Of a stretch of 64,000 nucleotides of DNA, positions 9,191 through 19,849 are shown piece by piece. Location of the stretch: positions 36,114,469-36,178,468 of the forward strand of contig CM043942.1 in NCBI GenBank assembly GCA_014529385.2. The letters are read 5' to 3'. Under the pieces are notes generated by a model that had not been told where the DNA came from, made no database searches, and saw only the letters and a list, made by a program, of their open reading frames with translations. This DNA is from Adiantum capillus-veneris. Lineage: Eukaryota; Streptophyta; Polypodiopsida; Polypodiales; Pteridaceae. Position 1 is the first letter of the stretch; every line of letters starts with the position of its first letter. The position numbers and the translations under genes were made by a program.

Positions 9191-10055
9191 CCCTCATGAA
9201 GGTATACCGAGTGTGTGTGGAGACCTCTCCTAGTGGAGCTGTGCTAAACTGAAACATGAGAGTGAAAGACAAGATAGCATGATGAATTGCTACTCCAACT
9301 GGCCTAGTGCCCACCATGAAATCCTGAAAGAATGGAATGAGACGTGGCTGGGCCATAACATAGTCCACTGTGCTAGCCCCATGTCGGTGTGGAAAACATG
9401 TGAAACCTCCTGATGTAGGAAATCTCTGCAGGCCATTCAAAATGGCCAGTCCATGTGCAGTCCCCATATGTATCAAGTATCTGCCATATTCAGTGTGCTC
9501 CTCATCGTGTGATAGTCTGAATAAGCCGATCTTTGTAACATCAAGCTCCTCAAGCATCTCCTCTGAAGTATCATAGAGTATTGTCTGATGATGGGCAGTC
9601 CTAGCATTGAAGCCCCCGAGTATGATAATGTGACCATCCCTGGAAAACTCCCATATGTCATAATCCAAAATAGAAAAGGGGGATCGTCCTCTAGGTGGTG
9701 CATATATTGACGTACTAGGAGGGAAATAACAAATAGCAATGTAGAGATATCTGCCCGTCTCTGCCTTCAGTCTCACCCACCTGTACCTAGCTTGCTCATC
9801 CTTGCGTGCTATATGTATCAATAGTTGCAACTCCTCCCTAAATAAAATTGCCGCTCCCCCTGAGCCCCGTCCTCGATGCTCTGACCGGGTCCTCTGTCTG
9901 CAAGTTGTCTCCCATCTATATCTGCTCACTTGTGGCATGGACAGCCCAAGAGCCTGATTTGTCTCATAATAGAAAATGATGTCCCTCTCGGTGAAACTAT
10001 CCTCAAAGGCACCTACATCAAGGTGTAGAGATCCATTACAGTTCTAGGCGGCCAC
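9190..10055 (-). pseudogene. LINE copy B: APE-type endonuclease, mostly open
   Basis: The - strand frame is open over about 270 codons from 9938. It carries GSGGAAILFREELQLL, IIILGGFNARTAHHQT (the usual GDFN is GGFN), STVDYVMAQPRL and GVAIHHAILSFTL, where DH is replaced by HH. The N-terminal WNCNGS motif is present but its Trp codon is TAG. Loss of the motif Asp residues in two catalytic boxes indicates that the enzyme is dead although the frame survived. The upstream ORF1 is in the same frame, separated by a TGA. Confidence 0.8.
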
Positions 10056-10085
10056 CTTTAATTTAGTCCTATAGGTCCCGCATGG

Positions 10086-10970
10086 TCATGTGGAGCCTCG
10101 CTCCATTATCGCAACCCTCCCATCTCTGTAAAAAGCAGTCTTCCTTTTTCCCTTGCCGCTCTAATCTCTGGCATTACCCCCTTCATATGAGCAATATGCA
10201 AGAGTGAGGTCGTCCCCAAGAAAAATACCCGTCTTCTGAAGAGTGGGTCTTTTCTTCAAAAAGTCCTTTGCCTCTAGAGAGGGGAAGCGGAGGATAAGCG
10301 CTCTTTCCTTGGAAGTTTCCCCCTTGCTTTCGCTTTTCTTGTTACCTACTCGCCAAGCCTTTGTATGCGTTGGTGCCGTAACCCCCATCATAAACATGAG
10401 TTCCTTGACCTCTTCCTCAACATTATCTTGGTCTTTGAGGCCGGTAATCTTCACATGTAAGGAACGCACATTTCTCCTTTGCTCCTCCGCTAGTGTCATG
10501 TTAATGATGGTGGGTGTGGGGGTTGATTGTTTGCCTTTGCCTTTTTTGGTGACCTCAATCCATTTCTCGGCCTCATCCGCTTTCTTTTGAGTTTTTTGTA
10601 ATTATGTCCAGCCAAGAAGTCGTCATTTCTTTATTTTGTTGCTCCTCTTCTTTGATGACCCGCATTTGCTCTTTTATGGTGTTGAGCTCTTCTATTACAG
10701 CCGATGGTTGAAGTTCCCCTTCTTCGAGTGCACTTTGTGAGCGCACCTCTTCAAGCTCCTTGAGTCGTGCAATCTCCTCATTGTGGGCCGTCACCCAATT
10801 CTCAAGTGTCTTTATCGTGCCTAGGAGGCTACGGTTGATTCTGTTGATTGTTCCTTGCATTTCCACTTTGCATTTTTGGATGGCTCCTCCGAGGGGTCGT
10901 CCTTGTCGTTTTGCTTCCTCATGTCCGCTTGTTCTATTTGTCATTTGTTCCACAATTTGTGCAATTCCTT
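10086..10970 (-). pseudogene. LINE copy B: ORF1
   Basis: On the - strand: GGAIQKCKVEMQGTINRIN, then a coiled coil (TIKTLENWVTAHNEEIARLK), a linker, and the RNA-binding part RRNVRSLHVKITGLKD. The tail carries KERALILRFPSLEAKDFLKK, IFLGDDLTL and FYRDGRVAI. Plant L1 ORF1 proteins usually end in a CCHC knuckle; here the tail instead resembles the L1 ORF1p C-terminal domain. One frameshift near 10570 separates the coiled coil from the RRM-like part. It ends in TGA at 10086-10088, followed in frame by the endonuclease. Confidence 0.75.
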
Positions 10971-11089
10971 TGCCGCTAAAAAATCCCCCTTAGTTGGCCG
11001 AAACCCTAACTGACTTGCCACTGTAGTTGGCCTATTGCTGACAAAACTACTTCACTCAAGATGCTTTGGACAGTCAGCACTGTCTGCTG

Positions 11090-11345
11090 CCTGCATCACA
11101 AACCCTATGCCTGCATTGCAAATCCTAAACTGGCTTGCGCGAACCCTAGAATGACCTGCTGTCTGCAGCGCGAACCCTAAAAACAGGCCTATGTCTGTTG
11201 TGTGCACCCTAAAAAACAGGCCTCTGTCTACTGCCCAAACCCTAAAACAGGCCTCTGTCTGCTGTGCGAACCCTAAAAACAGGCCTCTGTCTGTTGTGCA
11301 AACTCTAAAAACAGCCTGCTGCGCAAACCCTAAAACCGCTTGATG
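11090..11345 (+). repeat. 31-33 base tandem repeat carrying telomere-type motif
   Basis: About eight imperfect units of the form CCTCTGTCTGCTG(C/T)GC(A/G)AACCCTAAAAACAGG. Unit starts at 11188, 11221, 11252 and 11284 show the 31-33 base period. Every unit holds AACCCTAAA, the plant telomere-type/telo-box motif, but the units are not pure telomere repeats. Confidence 0.85.
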
Positions 11346-12113
11346 ACTGCAGCGTGAATACACACACACACACACAGAGTCTTAGGAAGTTCTCCGTTTG
11401 TAGCCAAGCTTAGGAGACCTTGCTACAAAGACCAATTACAAAGGCATGCTGAACTTTAAGTGAAACCTTATTTTTGTTTCGGCGGTTTCACCTCCTGGCG
11501 TTTCAATCATGAGGTGAAACGTTTCAGCCGTTTTGGCCGTTTCGTGTTTTAGGGCCAATGAAACGCATTTCACGGTGATGCTGTTTGGAATTGGTTCGGT
11601 GGGTGTGGGTTGGTTGGTGGGTGTGTTGGGCGGTTCCTGCCTTGCCTTCAGATTTGCACTATATACTGCTCGTGCTTGTAGGTTGCAGAATGTCATAGCC
11701 CTGTTGGATGGCTAGAGGCTCTCTCTCCGGATTTTTGATGTGTAGTCTTCTTGCGGTCGTGATGTCTCTTCTGCTGGGATGTGCTATTGTATACAACGTT
11801 GGAGATCTGGAGTTGGCTATCAGAGATTCCTTGGTGGAGTTTTCAACCTCCTCTTGACGTTAGGGTGGCCTGGTTTTGCTTCAGCTCTTTGCTACTCTCT
11901 TTTCTCATTCCCCTGCTTCTAGATTTCGCTGTATTGACCCATCTTTTTGTAACTTTGCATCATTGGTAGTTTTTCCCCTATGGTTTGTAATCATTGAATA
12001 TCTTAGGAGTTTTTTCACTAACAGATCCGTTATGTGTGTGTGCCTACGGTATGGTGTAATGCCTTTAGGCGTGTAATTTTGATTTCGCAATACAAAAAGG
12101 TACCAAGCCACAC

Positions 12114-12120
<7 letters not shown>
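11346..12120. other. Unassigned interval
   Basis: It contains a (CA)n run at 11359-11373 and a GTTTC-rich stretch with repeated (G/A)TGAAACG and GCCGTTT phrases at 11455-11575. From 11700 to 12115 the sequence is T-rich and ends ATTTCGCAATACAAAAAGG, which looks like the 3' untranslated end of a sense-strand L1-type LINE. No coding frame was recognised. Confidence 0.45.
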
Positions 12121-12123
<3 letters not shown>

Positions 12124-12144
<21 letters not shown>

Positions 12145-12146
12145 GG
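12124..12146 (+). repeat. Poly(G) tract (23)
   Basis: Twenty-three G residues follow a T run and directly precede the GAGAGAAAGAAAG tail of LINE C. Confidence 0.95.
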
Positions 12147-13479
<1,333 letters not shown>

Positions 13480-13481
13480 GA

Positions 13482-13507
13482 GGGGGGGGGGGGGGGGGGG
13501 GGGGGGG
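13482..13507 (+). repeat. Poly(G) tract (26)
   Basis: Twenty-six G residues after AAATGA, about 70 bases upstream of the B55 exon at 13579. Confidence 0.95.
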
Positions 13508-13578
13508 CGCAGGGAGGGTGCCTTACAATGTTGGATGGATTGTTTTCCTCAACTAATTAGTTGTGTGTTTTATACTAG

Positions 13579-13702
13579 AGGTAATCACATCTGCCGAGTT
13601 CCATCCCACCCATTGCAACATTCTAGCTTATAGCAGCTCGAAAGGCACCATCCGTCTGGTAGATATGCGGCAATCTGCATTATGTGATCGACATACAAAA
13701 TT
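13579..13702 (+). CDS. PP2A-B55: PP2A B55 regulatory subunit, internal exon a
   Basis: This exon belongs to the B55 (PR55/B) regulatory subunit of protein phosphatase 2A. B55 is a seven-bladed WD40 propeller that recruits substrates to the PP2A A-C core and controls mitotic exit and other dephosphorylations. The frame reads [20 protein letters not shown], then [20 protein letters not shown], matching the well-conserved plant and animal blade that ends in LCD(R/S)HxKL. The donor is GT at 13703-13704, phase 2. The acceptor is AG at 13577-13578, or AG at 13579-13580 with one base less certainty. Exons encoding the N-terminal half were not found in 1-13578, which is LINE and LTR sequence, so they should lie further upstream. 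The sequence is undamaged. Confidence 0.93.
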
Positions 13703-13786
13703 GTATGTGGTTTGCTTATGAAAGTTATCTTCTATTTGATGGAAATATTTATTAGGTCAGCTGACAGCCAAGTGTCAATTTGACAG

Positions 13787-13904
13787 ATTCGAGGAGCAAG
13801 AAGTGCCAAGGTCTTTTTTTACAGAAATCATTGCCTCAATTTCGGATCTGAAGTTTGCTAGGGATGGGCGCTACATGGTCAGCAGGGACTACATGACAGT
13901 CAAG
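13787..13904 (+). CDS. PP2A-B55: PP2A B55 regulatory subunit, internal exon b
   Basis: It continues the same frame after an 84-base intron: [20 protein letters not shown], then [19 protein letters not shown]. FFxEIIxSISDxKF and GRYxxxRDYxxVK are hallmark B55 motifs. The acceptor AG is at 13785-13786; the donor GT follows AAG at 13904 (phase 0). The short intron and clean frame indicate a working gene. Confidence 0.95.
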
Positions 13905-13979
13905 GTCTTTTCAGAATCCTTCTTTTGAGGCTGTGTAGCACATTTTTTTTGAAACATCTAATTGTATATCACAATGCAG

Positions 13980-14048
13980 CTTTGGGATGTAAACATGGGA
14001 TCTGCACCTGTGGCAACATTCAAGGTTCATGAATATTTGCGTCCAAAG
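13980..14048 (+). CDS. PP2A-B55: PP2A B55 regulatory subunit, internal exon c
   Basis: It encodes LWDVNMGSAPVATFKVHEYL followed by RPK, matching the B55 segment LWDxNM...V.T(F/Y)xVHEYLR.K. The acceptor is AG at 13978-13979 (AATGCAG) and the donor is GTATAG at 14049, both phase 0. Confidence 0.95.
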
Positions 14049-14571
14049 GTATAGCCTCTTGGCAATGTGTTTTCTTTGATTCTTGGGTGCCTTTAAACTT
14101 TGCACCTTATAGCAATTATTTCTGTCTGAACCGGGGTGCTTCATCTATACACACCTGAGCCCTTTTCTCTAGCTGTAGAGAAAAGTTCTGTGGTTCTTCT
14201 GATGGATCACAGTAACCAGCCTTTCGTAAGGGGGTAACTTTATGTACCATAGCATATTCAATCTGTCGATTTTCTAACATGCTATTCCGTTCATAAATGA
14301 ATTGAGGATTTCGAAAGTCATTCAGGTATATGTAAATTAAAGTGAAGATTAATGCAACAATGAAATGTGCTAAGTAATTATATGTCAACTTTCTGTTCTT
14401 TATTGTTAGTTTTTTCTTTAAACGTGCAAGTTACATATGTGCAAACATTTATTTATACTTAATTTTATTTATTTTAGACAGACATAAATACATTCCTATG
14501 AATTATTAAGTAGTTAAATAAGGATCTACATTTAGAACCTTAATGCAGTTCAATTACATCCTTATTTGTAG

Positions 14572-14703
14572 TTATGGGGGGCTGGTAAGGCTGCAATGCC
14601 TTTTGAATCGTTTGAGAAATCCAATGTCAGAGCGAACAACATTATTGTGAAAGAGGTCCAAAATAATCTGGCTCCTCCTGATGATGAAAATTTGGACATC
14701 TAA
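14572..14703 (+). other. Exon-like open frame in the B55 intron (possible alternative terminal exon or captured exon)
   Basis: An acceptor-like TTATTTGTAG is followed by 43 open codons and a TAA. The protein starts LWGAGKAAMPFESFEKSNV and ends APPDDENLDI; it is hydrophilic and of ordinary composition. The acceptor phase (0) matches the donor of the exon ending at 14048, so splicing 14048 to 14572 would replace the rest of the WD40 propeller with this tail. I do not recognise the protein family. Alternatives are a captured terminal exon of another gene or chance. It lies upstream of the normal next exon at 14775. Confidence 0.4.
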
Positions 14704-14774
14704 TTCTGCTAGGTGAATTCCCGGTGTTTTGTTCAAATGCAGTCAAGTGTACTAACAGGTTTCTTTTTTGGCAG

Positions 14775-14866
14775 TTGTGTGATCTGTATGAGAATGATTC
14801 AATCTTTGATAAGTTCGAGTGCTGCTTGAGTGGAGATGGTAGTAGGGCTGCAACAGGCTCTTACAG
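14775..14866 (+). CDS. PP2A-B55: PP2A B55 regulatory subunit, internal exon d
   Basis: It encodes LCDLYENDSIFDKFECCLSG, then DGSRAATGSY. LCxLYENDxIFDKFEC is the most diagnostic B55 string. The acceptor is GCAG ending at 14774. The exon ends in AG (14865-14866) before GTACAT, splitting an AGT serine codon that is completed at 57079, 42 kb downstream. The preceding intron is 726 bases and holds the exon-like frame at 14572. Confidence 0.95.
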
Positions 14867-15819
14867 GTACATTGAGAAGCTTTTAGGGATAAATAAGTGC
14901 TTGAGACAAGCTGCCTGCACGAATGCGTGTCAAGGGGAGAAGAAAGAGAGAAGAGAGAAGGGTGAAAGAGAAGGGGGAGGGGGGCACTAAAGGGGGAGGG
15001 AGTCACTTATCCTGTCATTTTGAGCATCCAGGTGGAGGTCATGGCATTCGATCCCTTGTCGCTGTTTCCCACTGAACCCACCCTTCATCCTTGTGTGGTC
15101 CACTGCACCCACCGTAATACCCACCGTTTCCGCTGCAGTACATGGGATCAACTAGAGCTGCCCGTTCATGCACTTGCATGCTACCCACGGGCTTGCTGTA
15201 CTCACACGCGCTTACTGCTTTTTACTGCCACATAAAAGAGCTCGGCAGTTTTACAATTTTGGGATGTCGGAGATTTACCCACTGCATGGAATCAAATGGA
15301 GTCTTGGGCACAAACGAGCACATGCATGGTTGCATTTCTCTCTCTCCACTCGTCTTTCGCGGATCGAATTGGCTTCGCAGGCTGTTAACACAAGCTATGC
15401 CTTATTTTTTTTTAACATTGCATCCTTTTATAAGTTGCCCTATTATTTCTAGAATTGCCAGGACACTTTGCTCTTTTTTAGTAGCAAGTATGAGACTTGT
15501 AGTTTATTAATTGACTTACAGAGACTTGCAAAAACTTACAGAGAACTTATTTTTGAGTCCCTTGCTTCTCTCCCGAGCCTCCTCTTCCCATCTGCTTGCA
15601 CTCATGTGCTCCGGCCGTCATCTGTCCACCTCCCGACGCTCATGCCAATGCGTAGAGCTTTTGAGAGTTTAACTATTTGCTGGGAAAAGTGCAAAAAGGC
15701 CTGTTTTCGCGTGGAAATCAGAGTTTTCAATCGGGCAGCTTAGGTGCACAACGTGAAGACGTACGAGGTAACACTTAGATTCCATTCAGGCATGCTCTAT
15801 ATACATGGATTACAAGTAC
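14867..15819. other. Intron sequence without recognised features
   Basis: It contains a purine-rich stretch (AGAAAGAGAGAAG...) at 14938-15000 and otherwise mixed sequence. Short open frames occur but none shows a recognisable motif. Confidence 0.5.
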
Positions 15820-15873
15820 TTTCCAGAGCCTATATGCGCTCTGGAAAATACAAATGTTCAGATGAACATTTGT
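15820..15873. other. Twin perfect hairpins
   Basis: Two adjacent inverted repeats. The first has TTTCCAGAGC (15820-15829) and GCTCTGGAAA (15838-15847) with an 8-base loop. The second has ACAAATGTTCA (15850-15860) and TGAACATTTGT (15863-15873) with a 2-base loop. They could be a foldback transposon end or a small-RNA-like structure; function unknown. Confidence 0.7.
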
Positions 15874-16019
15874 TTGTGCTCTCTTGAAAGAGCCGTGCAA
15901 GGATTTCATGCCTGTGTCGCCGCTCTTGAAGAGATTGCTCAGTTGACGTTTGTGCGTGTTTCGGAGAATGACGCCCATCTTACTGCGGACGTACATTGCT
16001 GTTTTTGGGTGTTCACAGG

Positions 16020-16620
16020 GTGGTCCCAATGCAACAATTCCGTACGAGACTACCAATTTCGCAAGGGACGAGAAAGAATGTACGGAATTGGCCGTAAATA
16101 ACTGGTTTCATCAGTGTACTGGACGAGAAAGAATGTACGGAATTGGCCGTAAATAACTGGTTTCACCATGGAGAGCATGATGAACGAAGGATTCAAACGA
16201 TTTCTCTCTATTTGTGCAGTGATGCGCTTACCTGGTGGCGTGATATGATAGAAAATCCTACGATGTGGGTTGGTTTTTGCATGAAAAGAAGGATTTTGCA
16301 AAAATGGCTTATTGAAAGCCTATATAGAGTTACAGAGTCTTTCGATAAACTCTGTCTATTGATAAGTATACAACAACTTTCAAAGAAGCACTCACCTTCT
16401 GCAAGGTGGATTCTACACATGCTGTGCATATGTATCTACTAAGTCTTCATGAAGATTACTGTTGGGCCTTAATTAAGGATAAAGCCTTGACCGATTTGGA
16501 GGATGTTGTGGCAAAGGCCAGAATGTTCCATTTGATGAGTGGAGCGAATTATGAGAAGAAAAGAAGTTCTGATCACCAATCTGGCAAGGGCACTTCGAGA
16601 AAGTGGCCTCGATTCTAGCA
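16020..16620 (+). pseudogene. Ty3/gypsy gag fragment
   Basis: The frame includes NNWFHHGEHDERRIQTISLY, then LCSDALTWWRDM, the retrotransposon gag (capsid) signature with the conserved A..WW. Downstream, in broken frames, is EDVVAKARMFHLMS. A 55-base tandem duplication disrupts its start (16066-16165). No CCHC knuckle follows in this orientation; the sequence then switches to an antisense element at about 16690. Confidence 0.7.
16066..16165 (+). repeat. 55-base tandem duplication
   Basis: GGACGAGAAAGAATGTACGG and the following 25 bases up to CTGGTTTCA occur at 16066 and again, unchanged over 45 bases, at 16121. The two are separated by TCAGTGTACT. The perfect identity implies a recent event or an assembly duplication. 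Confidence 0.9.
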
Positions 16621-16699
16621 AAGGTCCAAATCGCCGTCGAAACCTTCGCTCAGCACCACCTCTCGTGGTGCCCAAGAGAAGAACCTCGCTGTCCCCGCA

Positions 16700-17910
16700 A
16701 GGTATATACGGAACTGCAACGGTGGCATCTGCTTTCACATATATCGCACTATGTACATTATATCATTTGGTCCCACATGACAAAAGCATTGATAGTGTGG
16801 TAGATATTTTAGTTTCACATTATGCACGTGCCACGACACAACAAGAGTTTATTCAACCCCTTGTAATCCACACAAAAACGCATGGTGATATCCTTCTCTC
16901 GAGAAAGTAACACAAGTGCTCCTCATGGGGATTTACTTGGTTGAACAAATCCTTCAGCTGTCGTTGAATCTTGTCCTCCTCGGTTTAACTAAACCGACAA
17001 GGTTGTTTCGAAAAAGGCTGACTATCAACCGCCACTTCAATGGCATGATCTACTCCTCTCAAAGACGGCAAGCTAGAAGGCAGTTCGTCATGAAAAACAT
17101 CCGTGAAATGGATCATGATTTCTTGGATAAGGGTGGACTCGTCAGAATCCCGAAGTTCAACAGAAGAACATGAAACATTTTTACGAAATTTAGTGACTGA
17201 AGTACCAAGTACCAATGAATCGGTACACATTGATTAAAGTTGGCATCTGAAGACTTTATATTCTTAAACATTTCCAAAGCAGTGACAATTGGTATTGCAA
17301 ACCCATTATTTATTGAAATCTAATCACAAAGCGAAACAGACACATGAAGCATGTTTTGTTTAACAAAAACAAGAGAGTGATGTACATAGTCTATATACAA
17401 TGTATCTTGTTTATCATAAAACCATGGAATTCCTAACATATCAGCTGTTCACTCCAGGTGATGTGGAAATCCATGTTCTCTTTGTAATCAACTAGCTCGA
17501 GCATCAAATTAGGAACCATTTGATTCCATATCCTGGCCACAAGTCATGTTCACGCGATACCCATGGTGAATATCCCATGTCCATAGGCGCAGTTTCTGTA
17601 CCAGCATCCACAAGATTATGTAAGCTTCCATTATCAAGGAGTACGGTCACGTTGTGACCATTGATCTTTCCGGAAAAATGGAAAAGATAGTGCTTATCAA
17701 ACACTTTGGTGCTAAACGTACAATTAGTGCATGAACTATGCGCGCTAAATGATGGATTTCAACTTGAATAAAATCAGAGTTACTTGAGATTTCATGAATT
17801 TGAACCGAAGTGTGTGCTTGCGGTTTTTTGGTCTTCTTTTTGGGGCAATCTTTAATTTGGTGGCCCGTTTGGCGAGAACCAAAGCAAGCTCCCTTTTTCA
17901 TTGCATCAAC
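16700..17910 (-). pseudogene. Ty3/gypsy fragment: knuckle, protease, start of RT
   Basis: Read on the - strand the order is ACFGSRQTGHQIKDCPKKK (a CCHC knuckle whose second Cys is Ser), then VTVLLDNGSLHNLVDAG (an aspartic protease active-site region with DNG in place of DTG or DSG). Then follow HFTDVFHDELPSSLPSLRG and HAIEV, the segment just before gypsy reverse transcriptase, and broken RT text near 16850-16990. It is a gag-pol piece truncated at the RT, inverted relative to the gag at 16020. Confidence 0.75.
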
Positions 17911-17939
17911 AATAGTAGCATTCCTGGCATAAAGTCCTT

Positions 17940-18500
17940 GAATCCTGAAATAAAAAAAATTGTAGGGAAAGATAATTCAGTTGCGGATATTCTTGCTAGA
18001 GCAAGATATGAAAATGAAGAAGAAATGATTATCGAGGGTGATGATGTAGGCACAAGGTTTTATCGTAACTCTCATGCGAAGGGTGATCATGTTTGCTTGT
18101 AAAATGCACTTGAGTCATTTACAGAGGACCTATATCGAGGAGATTGGTTGCTCATTGGACGTTATTTAAGCATTTTGACAAGGCAAGAAGGGTGGACTGA
18201 TTAAGAGTTCAAAAGAATTCGCAGAAAAGCAGGTTGAAGGTCGTGCTTTAAGAACAAAAAGCACGGAAGGGATATGTAAGTTCCTCTTAGATGATGTGAT
18301 TAGCTGTTATGGCTGTGCTGGGAAAATAACAACTGGCAGGGGTGAGTTGGATGTCGACAAAGGGGAGTTTTTCTCTAGGTTGGGCATAAACTCGCTCTCA
18401 CTATTGCATACAATCTTGAAGGGAATAGTAAATCAGAACGTGGGCATCCTCCTATTATTAAAGCTTTGACTAAGGCTCGCAAAGAAGAACTGGGAGAGTG
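17940..18500 (+). pseudogene. Ty3/gypsy fragment: RNase H end and integrase core
   Basis: It begins KKIVGKDNSVADILARARYE, the RNase H/connection end of a gypsy pol. A broken frame then resembles a gypsy integrase core: YGCAGKITTGRGELDVDKGE, then EFFSRLG and, after a shift, LALTIAYNLEGNSKSERGH. The segment runs without a spacer into reverse transcriptase at about 18500, the reverse of normal domain order. Confidence 0.7.
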
Positions 18501-19265
18501 GCCTTGCCTTTTGGTTTGACCAACGCTTTTGCTACCTTTTAGCAGATGATGAATGATCTGTTGAGACCGTTTCCCCTATTCTCGAGGTATTGAGAGTTGA
18601 GAAGCTTTATACTGAAGCTTCAAGTGTGAATTCTTCAAGAAAGAGCTTCTGTATCTTGGTCCTGTTATTACTTGTGATGAAATTTGTGTCGACCTTGATA
18701 AGCTGGATAAAGTGTGAAATTGGTTTATTAACAAGAATGTACGCCAAGTAGAGGAGTTCTAGGCATTAGTGGATTTTTTAGCAAATTTATCAAGGATTAC
18801 TCCAAAGTTGTTGCTCCGCTTACGCAACTTTTGAAAGGAGGGGTGAAACAAACGAAGACTTCGGGACCTCACCGTAAGGGTAATTCCCTTGTTGTTTGGA
18901 ATGAGCAACTTGATGAGAGCTTTAAGATACTAAAGCACTTGGTGATTACTGCTCTGTTGCACATTGTGGTTCCTAGCAAGCCATTTGTAGTTCAATTGGA
19001 TGCTAGTGATTATGCAATTGGTGTGGCACTATGTTAGGATGGACGTCCTGTTGTGTTTGAAGGTAAGAAACGTTTAGACACTGAAATGCGTTCTCCAACG
19101 TATGAAAAGGAGCTTGACACCGTGGTCCACGTTTTGAGAAAGCGACGGCTTATTTTGTATGGCTGTACCTTTGTTGCATGGACAAATCATCACTCCTTGC
19201 GCTATGTCTGTGATCAAGGTGATCTCAGAGGCCGAAAGGCTAGATGGGTTGAACTTACGCAAGAG
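18500..19265 (+). pseudogene. Ty3/gypsy fragment: RT and RNase H
   Basis: It starts with PFGLTNAFATF and, after a deletion that removes the catalytic DD box, continues KCEFFKKELLYLG-like text. Then follow the thumb/RNase H region: VQLDASDYAIGVAL, the YEKELDTVVHVLRKRRLILY stretch and FVAWTNHHSLRYV. Several stops are present. The final 330 bases are duplicated immediately downstream. Confidence 0.8.
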
Positions 19266-19289
19266 TGACTAGTGTACCAATATTGCACA

Positions 19290-19830
19290 TTGTGGATCCT
19301 AGCGAGCCATTTGTAGTTCAAATGGATGCTAGTGAGTATGCGATTGGTGCGGCATTATGTTAGGATGGACGTCTTCTTGCGTTTGAAGGTAAGAAACGTT
19401 TAGACACTGAAATGCGTTATCCAACATATGAAAAAGAGTTTGACACCGTGGTCCACGCTTTGAGAAAGCGACGACTTATTTTGTATGGCTCTACCTTTGT
19501 TGCATGGATGGATATCACTCCTTGCGCTATGTCTGTGATCAGGGTGATCTCAGAGGCCGACAGGCTAGATGGGTTGAACTTATGCAAGAGTTTGACTTTG
19601 AGATTCGCTACAGGAAAGGATCCAGCGATCGAGTCGTTCACGCACTAAGCCGGATTCCTAAGGTGATAGCTTTATCTATGGCTGAAAGCTTGACGGATTT
19701 CTATCTCTGGCTTCGAGGGCTATGTCATTTTGATAGCCATTTTGGCAAGATATGGAACAAGGTCGAAGTAGAGCGTGAGACGTGCGTAATTTTTTTGAGC
19801 CTAAAATTTGAGGTTATTGTCTACCCCTTT
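19290..19830 (+). pseudogene. Ty3/gypsy RNase H, tandem duplicate
   Basis: It repeats 18955-19260: VQMDASEYAIGAAL, TYEKEFDTVVHALRKRRLIL and the frameshifted HSLRYV stretch, then extends further through FEIRYRKGSSDRVVHALSRI, the RNase H end. Differences between the copies are scattered, so the duplication is not fresh. It may instead reflect two elements of one family joined at the RNase H. Confidence 0.75.
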
Positions 19831-19849
19831 TGAAGGCCCGATTTCCCAC

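Noticed and set aside
11090-11345. Interstitial telomere from a chromosome fusion
   Set aside because: The motif occurs once per 31-33 base unit rather than as pure (TTTAGGG)n.
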